Origin: Pyxicephalus adspersus
Lineage: Eukaryota > Chordata > Amphibia > Anura > Pyxicephalidae
Direction: 5' to 3'
Length of the DNA: 64,000 nt
Assembly: GCF_032062135.1 (NCBI RefSeq)
Contig: NC_092861.1
Span: forward strand, 65,138,276-65,202,275
Shown: positions 1 to 10,344 of the stretch, one piece after another
Numbering within the stretch: the stretch's first letter is position 1
Layout of the letters: every line of letters starts with the position of its first letter
Made by a program: the position numbers and the translations under genes
The notes under the pieces: model-generated
Databases searched by the model: none
The model's input: the letters and a program-made list of their open reading frames with translations, nothing else
What the model was told of the DNA's origin: nothing

Positions 1-3000
1 ATATTCTCATACATTCCCAGAGCAATACAAACCTACACAACGTATTTCCCATGTGCAATATTGTGTTGCACACTGCAGCTTAACTTGTTTGATGATCATT
101 GTCTTATAAGAACCAAGCACATAATTACCTAAACAGGCATTAAATAACCCATTCATTTGAAAGTACATTATATTAAATATCTGCTCTTCATAGTGTTTTG
201 TTTTCTTGTTTCCTAGTCATTTCATTTCCCCATTCTCCATTTTAAAGGCTGAACTGTTATGCCAGATTCAATTAGTATTCATTTAGTAGATGAAAATTAT
301 TTTCATATCAATGAAAGAGGAAATTATTGACGATTAAAAGTGTCAGTTCTTAAATGAAATCTGATGGGAGCTATTAAATAAATAAACAGATTTCCTTAAT
401 TGGAGATATCTGTCTTAAAATCAAATTAAAGCCAGCTATTTTGTTCCAAATTGATGGCATGAATGTTGAGTCCATATAAATAACTGGAATATATAATTTA
501 TTTATTTATAGCTATATTTCATTTGGAAGGTTTTACTGCACCTGAGTTTGACAAGCACAAGACCCAATTTCACTGGACATCTGGAAACAAGCATAAGCAT
601 GCTTATCTCACACATGTGCCATCAAAGATTTGATGAATAGTAAATTCCAATTGCTAAGCTTTACTTCCCTAGTGTAATTCAGCCACATATATGTTAGTAA
701 ACTTTACAGCACCACATAACTAATAACTGTTTACTCTAGATAAACAATTGTTTCTCTTTATTTTAGACTTTTAAAAATGTAATAAAAAACAGATCATAAA
801 GTGGTGGAGATTTTTTGTGTATCACATTTGGGAATACACAAGCAGCTCCAGGGCCTAAAACATCAAGGTATCTATCCGCGTACCAATTGCCTTAGTGTTT
901 TCTAAACAACACAGCCCATATTTTTCATAGCAAATGCATCTATAGGTTAACTAACTACTGATTAACTAACAACTGATTAAAGCTTTACTTTATTAAATGT
1001 TCTTTCTATGCCCTTGTCCACTAGTTTTATAACCAAAAAGCTAGTCCAGGGCACATGTAGCTATTTCACATTTATTAAATCTAATAAAGGCAAGATATGG
1101 AACAATAGTTTTTACAGATGACAATATACAGTGCATCCATGCAGAACAACCATTACGCCTTAGGTGAGGTGGACTAAAATGAACCCAAATGCTCTCTATT
1201 TCAAATAAGTTACAACACTGCTTTCATAAGATGTAAAACATTTAGGTCTGGTACCTTAAAAATTTAAAGTGCTAGCAGCATTACAATTAAAAACCAAGTG
1301 ATGGTCCCACAACAAATACCCTAGAACAATGGCAAAATATTGCATCAGAACTTTTGGCTGGACAGTGGAATTTACATTTTGGTTTTTGAAAACAGCAGGT
1401 TGGTTTATGTTAATAAGTTATATGAAAAGACACAGCTTGTTTTAAACCTTGGCCAGATGAGGGAGGGGGGGCATTGTATCTTAAATGGGTTGATACATCT
1501 ATAAAAACATTAAATCGCATATATAGTCAAAATATTTTTTTTATTTTTGTTTATTCATGGATAGAATGTTGTAAGGTTATTAAAGTTTTTGGTGTTTGCT
1601 TTCTGTATCTCTGTTGGAGAGATTCACCATAGCTTTTAGTACCGATGACCAATTGTTAGGGTACAGAAAGAGAAGAAAATTATTTTTTTTTGTTGTTGCA
1701 AGAATGGGAATAGAGATGAAATATCCCCAAAAAATATGTTCTGGTCACAGCTGTCAAAGGGGGAATATCCCATTGCGTTATAGAGATCCCTTCTTAATTT
1801 CTGTTGCATCTCTGGGAAGTAAAAGGAAATATTTACAGTAAGAAACAAACATAAAAGGAGTCAAAACCTAATAAATAAATTACAAAATTAAAAAAGTTTA
1901 CATATATTTTAAAAGTAAATGGAATAGAAATAAAATAGTTTTGGGGAGACATGGTCTATTGCATGCCCTTGCATGCTAGTTCTGCCTAGAGACGTATTTG
2001 ATACTTTTATAAGGAGATAAGTCTTACAAGATTAATTCCACATGAGTTTACTTGAATTAGAAAAATTGCCCAACAGTCTCTTAAAAGAACAATTGTTAAG
2101 CAATTAATCTCCTGCTTTGATTCAACTCTATAAAGGAGCACAGATTAATCACTAATAAATTATGCTATGCAATTAAAGTGCAGTATTCTGTGATGGGGCA
2201 AGATCGATTGCTCAGTAGAATGTCTGCAGATCTTTTGTGTAACAGCTTCCAAGAAAAATAATGTGACACAACAAAACTTATCGATTGCACAAGATATTAG
2301 TATAGAGTGATTGGGCAGGTAAAAATTGCCTTGTACCCTAAGCTTACCCTTTCATTTTGCAAGCAGAATAAACCTAACATACTAAATAAACATGTTAGAA
2401 CATTGACAATGTTGGTGGTAATGAGGGAGGGAGAAAAATAAAAATGACATTTATTCTGCTTTGTCTTTCAACATAGGTAATATATTTTTAGTATTTTATC
2501 TAATAGCTAATTTAAAAGCCTTTTATTGTCCATGAAACCATCAATTTTGTTAGGAACAACTTAAATTAGTAGATCCAGCTCTTTGTCTAACTATACATTT
2601 TACCAGAGCTAGTATAAAATAGCCTGTGGGCATTTAAATTTTAATCTGGGTACATTATCTGGGTAAACAAAGAATTTTTTAAATAAATAATGCGTTTTAC
2701 ATTTTCTAATAAGATGCCTTTTTATGCCCTTATATTTTATAGACTCAGCAATAATAAGCAGCAAAACTAATAAACTACTTTAAGACAGGCCCTAGGTATT
2801 CCTCCCATGATTGGAACTGCCCATTGAAGCAGTTGGATTCTCAAAATTTATGTTTTAGTAGTACTGGTACTACCTCACTGATGTGAACTAAGCCTGTAAA
2901 CAGTGGTTTGATACTTAACTTGAACAGATCAAAGGCTAAAATAGGTTCCTACTGTTTATCCCTTAGTCAACCCTTACTAACCTCTAATATTTATATTTTT

Positions 3001-3630
3001 TCAAATCTAATTGCTCTCCATCTTACCTAAAATTACTTTACACCAATATGCTTTGTTGGAAATTTGTATTTATTATTCTTTCTAATTGTATTGTTATTTT
3101 GTAAAGTAACAATAAATAAAAAAGAAAACAACAAAATACCAAAAAAAAATAAAATTTGTGGACTTAGTGATACACTACCATAATACATGACGATCGGTGT
3201 AAAGTATAATTGCAAACAATGGTGTTCGATACTCTAGACGAGCTAAATGTGGTTAGCACTCTGGGCTATCAGAAGGAAGACAATTTTTCACTGTTGGTTA
3301 TCCCCTACCCCACCAACCATGCGCTTGTTTCTAACCAAATTTATTTAATAATTTATTTACTGTATTTAATGGACTGAGACCTCTTTACAAAAAAAAAAAC
3401 AGAGGACACCATTGTTTTTTGAGTCACGCAAAGCTTTATATCCATGTTAAATTCCACCATTATACAACAACAACTCCAGAAATGTTTTGAGTATACCAAA
3501 TGGTATATATGTATGATGGGGGAGAGAGATATGTTCAATTCAAAAACAGTGCAAACAATTAGATGGTCCCTTCCCCATTCAGAATTGGGGGATGCTGGAC
3601 CTTTATGCTAGACAAAATAATCCCTGGCTG
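1..3630. other. AT-rich intronic DNA, no gene or named repeat
   Basis: The short open frames here lack codon structure and homology. There are simple A/T runs and TTTATTTATTTA-like patches. The part around 200-500 is compositionally balanced and repeat-free, so it could contain conserved non-coding sequence, but nothing in the window proves that. Confidence 0.6.
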
Positions 3631-3639
3631 ATATCAGTT

Positions 3640-4560
3640 TCAGATTACAAGGAAATAGTAACGTTTCATGTCCCGATGCGTTTCGCCTATACTGGCTTCC
3701 TCAGGGTACCTGTAAGCTGTGATGTACAACTGTATATATTAGGTGCATAAACATGTAATTATATGGTAATTATTTATAAACGCTGTATGTTTATAATAGA
3801 GGTTAAATATGTTTGAGAACTTGTGGATGAACTTGTAAACTAAATTCAATGACTGATTCCCATCAGTGTAATGTTTATTCTCCAGTAACAAAGGTACTAA
3901 GAATGATGAATATTGCATGTTAAATAGCTAGGTTTTAAATTGTTGAAGGTTTCATTATTTGACTTAGAGGGTACATTTAGAAACGTGTGAAGAGATTCAT
4001 GCAGGGAATGATTCAACAAATAGATGTAAACATAAAGTCTGGACAGATGCTATCAATTAGGAGCGTATAGTGGTTTATTAAATTCACGTAACATGGGGTT
4101 CTAAATACAAATAAATAAATAAAATTGTATCAGAGAGTGACAATTCAGATTGAGCTAAATGACCTTAGATTGAAATGTGAAAATGTAAATTAAAATTATT
4201 TTCCTTTATGTTGAAAATAATTCCAATGCATTAGATGAATTGGATACAATCAAGTTCTACAAGATAAATCAGGTAAATACTAAATGTTAAGTTAAATAGG
4301 TTGGTATCTAGATCTTGATTAAATTGAGTGTGGGGTTTAATTGGTAGCTGAAAAAGAAGCATAACTTCAAATAGGATGGACAGTTATCTGAGATAGAGCG
4401 CCTGATGATGGTGCTGTAGGTCAGGGGCTGGGAGAATGGTGTTTCCACTCTATGAGGCCACATCGTGTGACATCAGAAAGTAGGTACTGCGCATGCGCGA
4501 GGAGACGCATCTGGGCTGTTGAGGATGGACGGATACCTTCCGCCCTTACTGACGCCCTTA
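3640..4560 (-). mobile_element. Penelope-like element tail / pseudo-LTR-like sequence
   Basis: Read on the minus strand, the block contains a GC-rich patch with a TGCGCATGCGCG-like core (about 4490-4500). About 800 bp further on it has CCTGAGGAAGCC...GGCGAAACGCATCGGG, a motif I associate with frog Penelope-like repeats. It has the same strand as the Penelope-like reverse transcriptase at 10.3-11.3 kb, with the copia element between them, so it may be the other half of the same interrupted copy. The GIY-YIG endonuclease expected between RT and tail was not found. Both borders are approximate. Confidence 0.4.
3671..3710 (-). other. hammerhead-ribozyme-like motif
   Basis: On the minus strand CTGAGGA (3698-3704) is followed by a short stem (GCC/GGC, loop AGTATA) and then GAAAC (3680-3684). 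This is the order of the hammerhead core CUGANGA, stem II, GAAA, with CTGAGGA still satisfying CUGANGA. Penelope-like elements are known to carry hammerhead ribozymes in their pseudo-LTRs. I cannot trace stems I and III or a cleavage site with confidence, so activity is not claimed. Confidence 0.3.
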
Positions 4561-4923
4561 CTGGATATGAGTATTGTGATTGATATCCCGAGGTCTATAC
4601 TGTGCATGTGAAATGATTCTGTTCTGCCCTAACTAAGGATAAGATGTAAAAATGTCTGGTGGATGAGGGGAGGGCGGTTCTTAAAATAACAGTTTGTGGC
4701 ATGAAGAGGAGAAAGTGTAAAGGGCTAAATATGAAAATCGGTGTTTGTCTAGGATGATCTAAATGAGTCTGCATGTGTGGGTGAGGATATGAAAAATGTA
4801 TGTATGAATATTGTATATAACTTATATAGATAAAATAAAGGTATGGAAAAAATGCTATAACTGTAAGAATACAATGACAAGTTGATGTTATAATTGTATT
4901 ATATATCTTTACCAATGCTCAAA

Positions 4924-4948
4924 CATCTAATCTAATCTAATCTAATCT
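4924..4948. repeat. (TAATC)n microsatellite
   Basis: About five consecutive copies of a five-base unit, read as taatc or ctaat. Confidence 0.9.
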
Positions 4949-5360
4949 GTGATGATTATCAGTAAGGAAAATTATTTATACAGGAGTAAATAGTAACATA
5001 ACTGCAACATTATATCATTATGAAAATAAATATCTAATATACTTTCAGACACAATAGTGTATAGTACCATAAATACATAATTATGTTGTTATGAGAATCA
5101 GATTGATGCTCTGCATGTTCACAGTATGGAACTAAAATCATGTATTATTTTTTCAATATATATCCTAACTTTTCTAAAATATTTCAATCCAAACAAATCA
5201 ATGCAAAGGACAAATTCCATGTGGAATATATGTGGTGAATATAATGAATAACAAGTAGAGAAACATTCCTGTGTACAAATGAACCGTTACTAAGCATGAG
5301 GTTAAGGGATAAAACCCAGGTAACAAGGTACCAAGGGATATTATGATATATAGTATAGGG

Positions 5361-6547
5361 CAGCGATGGCGAACCTATGGCACGCGTGCCAGCTGTGGCA
5401 CGCGAAGGCCTTGCAGCTGGCACGCGGGAAGGTCCGCAATTAAGATATGCGGCGTGGCGGGAGGCGAGTGTGCCTGTGTCTGCTTTGCAGCTCACCTGGC
5501 AACAGGGCCGGACTGGCCATTGGGAGGACCGGGCATTGTCCCGGTGGGCCGCGGCCCATCCTCCTGTGCTGGCTGCAGTCCTGTGAGTGGATGTTTAGCC
5601 TGCCTAAATCCTAAAAGCGTGGAATTCTCTGCCAGACAATTTTAAGTCCATGAAAGCACTTTGGATTGCTCTTCTTACTTTGTTTGGGTCATCCTATGCT
5701 TGTGAGCAGCTGTTTTCGGCTTTGAATCATATAAAATCTGATGCTAGAAACAGATTAACGGATGACATGAGTGCTGCATGTGTTGCTCTGAAACTAACGC
5801 ACTATGAGCCAAGGATTGACAGGTTATCAGCATGCATGCAACAACAAAAATCACATTCATTTTTTTCAGAGCATGCCCAATGCATATGTTTACATGAAGT
5901 AGTGTTTTCAGTTTGCAGTTAAGACACTTTCTAAGTTATTTAAATATTATTTAAAGATGTTATTTAAAAAAGGGACTTTACATGGCCCTGTTATATTCCA
6001 ATCTGGAATTTCCAATAAAAACGGTTGGTTTAATTGAAAGCTCTTTTGTTTTCTTTACATCATATTATTAGAAATGTAATGATTTAACTATTTTCAAATT
6101 TGATTGTAAATTTTACAAAAAAACATGTATAGACTCTTTGGGAATACACACCGAGTCTTGACACAGTTAACAGTTTTAAGAAGTTTATCTTTTTTTTTTA
6201 CTCAGGATACATTTGATATGTTATGTGAATAATACATTTAAAATATATTGTGTAACTGAATCAAATTCTTCCTAAATTCATTAAATTGAATTAAATCATT
6301 AAAACATTATAAATTGCCAATAAATTGAAATGAAAACCAAAGGATTGTGAATCAATTTGATTCTCTGACAATACAAAGACTCCAACCTTTAAAAATGATG
6401 TTACACAGTTCAGGCAACTTTATAAAGAGTTTTTAGATACTAAAATCTTGTTATTAAGGTTTAATTGATGTGCTGGCACTTTGAGGAAATTCTTTGGTTT
6501 TGTGCGGCAGTTTGGGCACTCGGGCTCAAAAAGGTTAGCCATCACTG
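5361..6547 (+). mobile_element. hAT transposon, internally deleted, with 8-bp target duplication
   Basis: The 5' end starts cagcgatggcgaacct and the 3' end finishes aggttagccatcactg, a terminal inverted repeat with few mismatches. Both ends are flanked by the same 8 bp, gtataggg (5353-5360 and 6548-6555), the target-site length typical of hAT. The element is 1,187 bp, so most of a full transposase gene is missing; only the C-terminal dimerisation region remains. A GC-rich patch at about 5487-5580 has its own short palindromes (gggcattgtccc; gggccgcggccc). The insertion lies within sequence that reads as the copia 3' LTR, so it is younger than the copia copy. Confidence 0.92.
5650..5922 (+). 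pseudogene. hAT transposase C-terminal remnant
   Basis: The frame contains SYACEQLFSALNHIKSDARN, then RLTDDMSAACVALKLTHYEP, the signature of the hAT C-terminal dimerisation domain as in GTF2IRD2/ZBED-type transposases. The frame is open upstream of the Met for several codons (NFKS before MKAL), so the Met is internal and not a real start. The BED zinc finger and most of the RNase H-like catalytic core are absent. It ends at a natural stop. A non-functional fragment inside the deleted hAT element. Confidence 0.88.
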
Positions 6548-6555
6548 GTATAGGG

Positions 6556-6757
6556 TAAAGAAGAGGAGCACAAACCAGGGGTAAGTAAGCAATGTATTAA
6601 GTATTAGATAGGAAAAGTTTGTAACTGATGATACCATTCAACCCGCGGTGCCATGGTTGCCCATTAGCATACACAGAACACTGTCATCTAGTGTATAAAA
6701 CTTGCATTACACCTAGAACATCAACATAGTTGTACAATATAAACCTGTATTCTAACA
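6556..6757 (-). repeat. copia 3' LTR, segment right of the hAT insertion
   Basis: On the minus strand the RNase H frame ends, a purine-rich tract gactggggg follows (6758-6766), and then TGTTAGAATAC starts at 6757. This fits the polypurine tract and LTR start of a Ty1/copia element. The LTR continues to the left of the hAT insertion below 5353; its far end is not clear. Confidence 0.55.
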
Positions 6758-6809
6758 CCCCCAGTCAACAACTATGGTTTATGTTAACCCCATCTGCGAT
6801 CTGAAAACT

Positions 6810-7076
6810 TCAACTCTTGTCTCTTGTGAGTGGCTTTTTCAATGCACCAGCATTCATTTTCTCACTCTCACAATATGAAAGCACAATCTTTTTCTGCTCT
6901 ACCAAATCATGAATATAATGGTGTCTGACATCAATGTGATTGGTTCTTGCATTCATTTTCCCACTGGTAGCAAGCCTAATGCATCCTTGATTGTCCTCAT
7001 ATAAGAGTAGGCTGTGATTCTGGTAGGCCAAAATCCTTGAGTAACTGCTGTAACCAAACGACATCTTAACTGGCAT
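6810..7076 (-). pseudogene. copia RNase H fragment
   Basis: The minus frame contains LLYEDNQGCIRLATSGKMNA, then RTNHIDVRHHYIHDLVEQKK, then the terminal ALKKPLTRDKS. These are the DNQ and H-I-D-V-R/K-H-H-F/Y motifs of copia RNase H. The N-terminal part joining it to the reverse transcriptase is frameshifted, with a T-rich patch near 7130. Remnant only. Confidence 0.88.
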
Positions 7077-7195
7077 AGGAAGCAGAAATGTATTCTGCTT
7101 CTGTAAAAGACAAAGCCACCGAGTTCTGTTTTTTTTTTACTGGACCAGGTTATAGGACTGTTTCCTAGTTTGAATAAATAACCACTTGTAGTTTT

Positions 7196-7919
7196 TCATG
7201 TGTTGTGGACACTCGCCCTATCAGAGTCCACATATCCTGCGAGTTTTAGGTCACCATTTGCTGACAACTTCAAACTTAAATCTTTAGTGGGTTTTAGATA
7301 CCACATAAGCACTTTGATTGCATTCCAGTCCCTCTCACATGGTTTATCCACATGCCTCATGTGGAGCTGTTGAAGAATCAAATCAAATTTTGTACGCTGA
7401 ATAAACAGAACTCCACCATCCTTTTCACGCTGTAAGTTAATTCCTAGATAATCTGTCACCTTACCAAGGCCTTTATTTTCAAAATGTTGATTAAGCACTG
7501 CAGTCAACTTTGCAATCTCACCATTCCTTTTGTGAGCAATAATCAAATCATCCACATAGACTAATAGATACATCCATTCACCATCTATTTGTTTAGAGTA
7601 TGGGTCTGCTTTGCTTCTTGTAAATCCTTCATTTAGAAGAGCTTGGTTAATTTTTAAGTTCCATGCCTGAGCAGCTCGTTTAAGTCCATATAGAGATTTT
7701 TGCAGTTTGCAAACTAGATGCTCTTCTTCACTTTTTACATATCCTTCTGGTTGTGTCATGTAAATGTCCTCTTCTATATCACCATTAAGAAAAGCTGTCT
7801 TGATATCATGATGTTTCACATTCATGTTCTGTACAGTTGCCACTGTCATTGGTGTTCTAAAAGTACTTTGTTTAGCAACTGGAGCAAAAGTAGCATCACA
7901 GTCCTCACCAAATTTTTGT
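7196..7919 (-). pseudogene. copia reverse transcriptase fragment
   Basis: Contains the RVT_2 motifs in order: TFAPVAKQSTFRTPMTVAT, HHDIKTAFLNGDIEEDIYM, QPEGYV, CKLQKSLYGLKRAAQAWN and the catalytic LLVYVDDLIIAH (YVDD at 7547-7558), then TDYLGINLQRE. The canonical R..Q.PGFGI thumb region is partly diverged. The frame is open for about 240 codons, but its upstream end runs into a 49-bp duplication that shifts the frame, so it cannot be translated as a polyprotein. Confidence 0.93.
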
Positions 7920-7968
7920 TTTAGCAACTGGAGCAAAAGTAGCATCACAGTCCTCACCACATTTTTGT
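7871..7968. repeat. 49-bp tandem duplication in copia pol
   Basis: The segment beginning tttagcaactggagcaaaag and running to aatttttg (7871-7919) is repeated immediately at 7920-7968 with about one mismatch. The unit is not a multiple of three, so it breaks the reading frame upstream of the reverse transcriptase. Confidence 0.9.
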
Positions 7969-8197
7969 TTTTTTTTTCTTGCCTTGTATCTACAGACTTG
8001 TCCTTCTGAGTTACATTTTGCTTAAAAAATCTATTTACATCCTATGACATGTTTACCTTGAGGTAGCTCTGACAATGTCCATGTCTGGATTTCATCAAGT
8101 TATAAAATCTCTTCATCTGCTGCTCTAATCCACATTTGCTTCTCATGTGGTGGTAGATTTTGTATATCTTCCCATGAACCTAGTTCAGCCTGAATCT

Positions 8198-8479
8198 CTA
8201 TGTGAGCAATATAAGTCGATCACCTGGAATACCTTTATTGATTCTTGCTGATCTTCCGACTGAAGTCACATCTGGTTCAGTTTCAGGTTTTAAATTGTCT
8301 ACAGTAACTTCTATTTCTGCATCACTTTGTTCTTGTTTTTCTTGTATGTCAGGTGTGGATTTTTCCTCAGGATGATCAGTTTGTGTCAGTTCTTGAAACT
8401 TGGAACATACAGAACTTTCATCAATAATCATCTTCGTTGTACAGCAAGTAGATTGTGGTGTATCTGGTGTAATCATCAA
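8198..8479 (-). pseudogene. copia integrase-RT linker fragment
   Basis: An acidic, low-complexity frame (SKFQELTQTDHPEEKSTPDI, then EVTVDNLKPETEPDV) followed by VGRSARINKGIPGDRL. The latter matches the R-S-x-R-x-x-K-G-x-P motif usually found just before the copia reverse transcriptase. The catalytic integrase core between this and the upstream fragment is missing or deleted. Confidence 0.7.
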
Positions 8480-8485
8480 TAAAAG

Positions 8486-8697
8486 TTAGAAAGTATTTTT
8501 TTTTCCTGAAATTTTGGTTTTCATTGGACCACAAAGACCTGAATGGATTAAGTCCAGAGGTTTGTGAGTTCTGTTGTTGCTTTGCTTTGGAAAAGTTTTT
8601 CTTGTCATCTTTCCTTTAATGCAGCTTGAACATGTGATTATTTGGTCACACTTATTAATCTTTATACCACTTGCATAATTATTCTCAACTATTTTCA
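8486..8697 (-). pseudogene. copia pre-integrase / integrase start fragment
   Basis: The minus frame reads LMKIVENNYASGI, CDQIITCSSCIKGKMTRKTF, then HKPLDLIHSGLCGPMKTKIS. This is the CxxC of the integrase HHCC zinc finger and the D-L-I-H-x-D/G-L-C-G-P start of the integrase core. The first Asp of the catalytic triad appears replaced (HSGLCG rather than HSDLCG). Its upstream end is interrupted by the TTAA MITE at 8698. Confidence 0.85.
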
Positions 8698-8925
8698 TTA
8701 ACCCCCCTAGTGTTCTAATTCTGTTGTTTTTTTTATGCAAAAAGTGATCCTATTTTTATTGCATAGAAATTTCTGTTTATATTGGGGGCCTGTAATTCTC
8801 AGGAATAACTCGGGGTATAATAATTATAATTATTTATTATGATATAATCATAAATTATAATATAATACATAATTATAAATATTAATTATAAAAAAATGAA
8901 ATAATAGACCACAGCCATATAATTT
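8698..8925. mobile_element. TTAA MITE, one end, inserted in copia
   Basis: Starts TTAACCCCCCTAGTGTTC and continues with ggcctgtaattctcagg, aataactcggggtataat and an AT-rich tract. It is homologous to the reverse complement of the MITE at 27412-27975 over about 220 bp. It breaks the copia frame exactly at a TTAA (…GGTTAATG…), the target used by piggyBac-type elements. The second end is missing: copia sequence in the opposite orientation follows. Confidence 0.82.
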
Positions 8926-8939
8926 ATCAAAAAAAAAAC

Positions 8940-9292
8940 TAATGGACATATAATGAAATCAGAAGCTATAGGTGATGGTTAGCTTTACTGTCCTGTTTCC
9001 AAAGATGTCACCAGAAAGATACCTGTGAGAAATGTTCTGTATGTGCCTGATCTTGAAAGCAATCTTTTGTCAGTGAAGAAACTCACCAAGCAAAGTAACA
9101 CAGTAACATTCCAAAGTGATAGCTGTTTTATAAAAATGGGGGACTATTTACTTGCAAAAGCTAAAATTTGAAATAAACTTCAATTTATTTGAAATAAATC
9201 AGCTGAACTGTAGTGAAGTGGTTAATATAACCAAAGAGGAGAAACATTTAAATTGCTTCCACACTTGGCACAGACGTCTTGGTAACAGAAGA
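8940..9292 (+). pseudogene. inverted copia segment (protease to pre-integrase)
   Basis: The plus strand reads KSEAIGDG, VSKDVTRKIPVRNVLYVPDL, ESNLLSVKKLTKQ, then after frameshifts LNCFHTWHRRLGNR. The VLYVPDL..NLLSV and H-x-W-H-R-R-L-G-x-R motifs belong between protease and integrase of the same copia family. All surrounding copia fragments are on the minus strand, so this block is inverted in place. It contains a stop codon and shifts. Confidence 0.85.
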
Positions 9293-9299
9293 CCTGACA

Positions 9300-10140
9300 C
9301 ACAGAGTCAACACACCATGCTTGCACAGAAGAGATGCCATTTTTAGCGCCAAATGCATACTCGTTTGTTTCTTCTTTGACATTCCTGGCTTGTAATATAC
9401 TTTGTTTTTTCATTCTAGCTTTCCACATTCTACAACCTGCCTTTAAGCGTCCTGTTTTTTTGCACACAAAACATTCACATTCTTCTAGTTGCATATTACT
9501 GCTTTTATTTCTGTTTTTAATTTTAGAGCAGTCTCTGTACTGGATACACTTTCATTACTCATGCTTTCAGTTTTGCGCTTATATTCATCCACAAGCTTGC
9601 CTTTAACATATTCCAATGTCAGTTCATCATCTGGTCTTGCATCAAGTGCTGTGACAAGTGTCTCATAATTTTCAGGTAGTCCACTCAGTAATAGTGCTGC
9701 AACATGAAAGTCTGTTGTATCTTCTCCAATGCCTCTCAGCCTTTCAACCATTTCTAGCGTATGCCATATAATCTTGCATATTCTGGCCATTTAACAATTT
9801 AGTCTGATACATTTTTCTGATTAAATACAGTTTATTGCTAAGCTCTTTCATGTATTTTTGGCAATTTCTCCCACAAACCTTCAGCAGTTTCACAGTTGTG
9901 ATCAGAGTTTCATCATATATGTATGATTTGATCATCGTCTATGCAAAGAGAGATAGTGCTCTGAACTTTCTGATCTTTTTCTATTCACTCATCTGTGAGC
10001 TGTTCTGGTCTGGCTTCATCTATACATTTCTACGGACCTTCTCTTATTAGCAGCATTTTCATCTTTAGTTTCCAAGACTGGTAGATCTGTTTTGTCAGAT
10101 TCGGTATAGAAAGCTTTGCTGAGGAGGTGCTGGGAGCCAT
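9300..10140 (-). pseudogene. copia gag with zinc knuckle and protease start
   Basis: The ATG at 10138-10140 gives MAPSTSSAKLSIPNLTKQ, and the frame then continues with SWKLKMKMLLIREG, ARPEQLTDE, a shift, and the UBN2/copia gag core LLSGLPENYETLVTALDAR and DDELTLEYVKGKLVDEYKR. Next comes a CCHC knuckle, CFVCKKTGRLKAGCRMW, whose expected His is replaced by Arg or lost. The last copia residues are SSVQAWCVDS, the protease D-S-G start, cut by the inversion breakpoint near 9295-9302. Several stops and shifts. Pseudogene. Confidence 0.88.
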
Positions 10141-10344
10141 TTCTTATGTTTCTTTATCTTTATCTGTTCCTGTATCTTGCACATATTTGCTGTAGCTTAC
10201 TTTATCTGGATATCCTGGATGTCCTGAATTTACTTTCAATCCTGGGCAGTCTGGGTACCTGGGCCCATAACCTATTAGAATAATGACTTTCTGTGGCACA
10301 ACAAATAAGCAGTCAGTCTCTGCTGTACTTTCCACAGTGTCTTT

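Larger units (their letters stand above)
6758..10284 (-). mobile_element. Ty1/copia retrotransposon internal region, degraded
   Basis: Minus-strand order gag, zinc knuckle, protease start, integrase start, variable linker, reverse transcriptase, RNase H is that of Ty1/copia. The leader before gag contains ggttatgggcccag (about 10260-10276), a likely primer-binding site. Just before it, ttattctaata can pair with the LTR start TGTTAGAATA, so the 5' LTR end is probably there and the LTR is largely lost. The element is broken by stops, frameshifts, a MITE insertion, an internal inversion and a 49-bp duplication. Copia elements are scarce in tetrapods, and this copy is dead. Confidence 0.9.

Noticed and set aside
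4862..4880. tgtaagaatac as the far end of the copia 3' LTR
   Set aside because: It resembles the expected tgttagaata, and upstream gtcattgtattctta resembles the 5' LTR end, but the intervening LTR sequence cannot be matched, so the border is left open.
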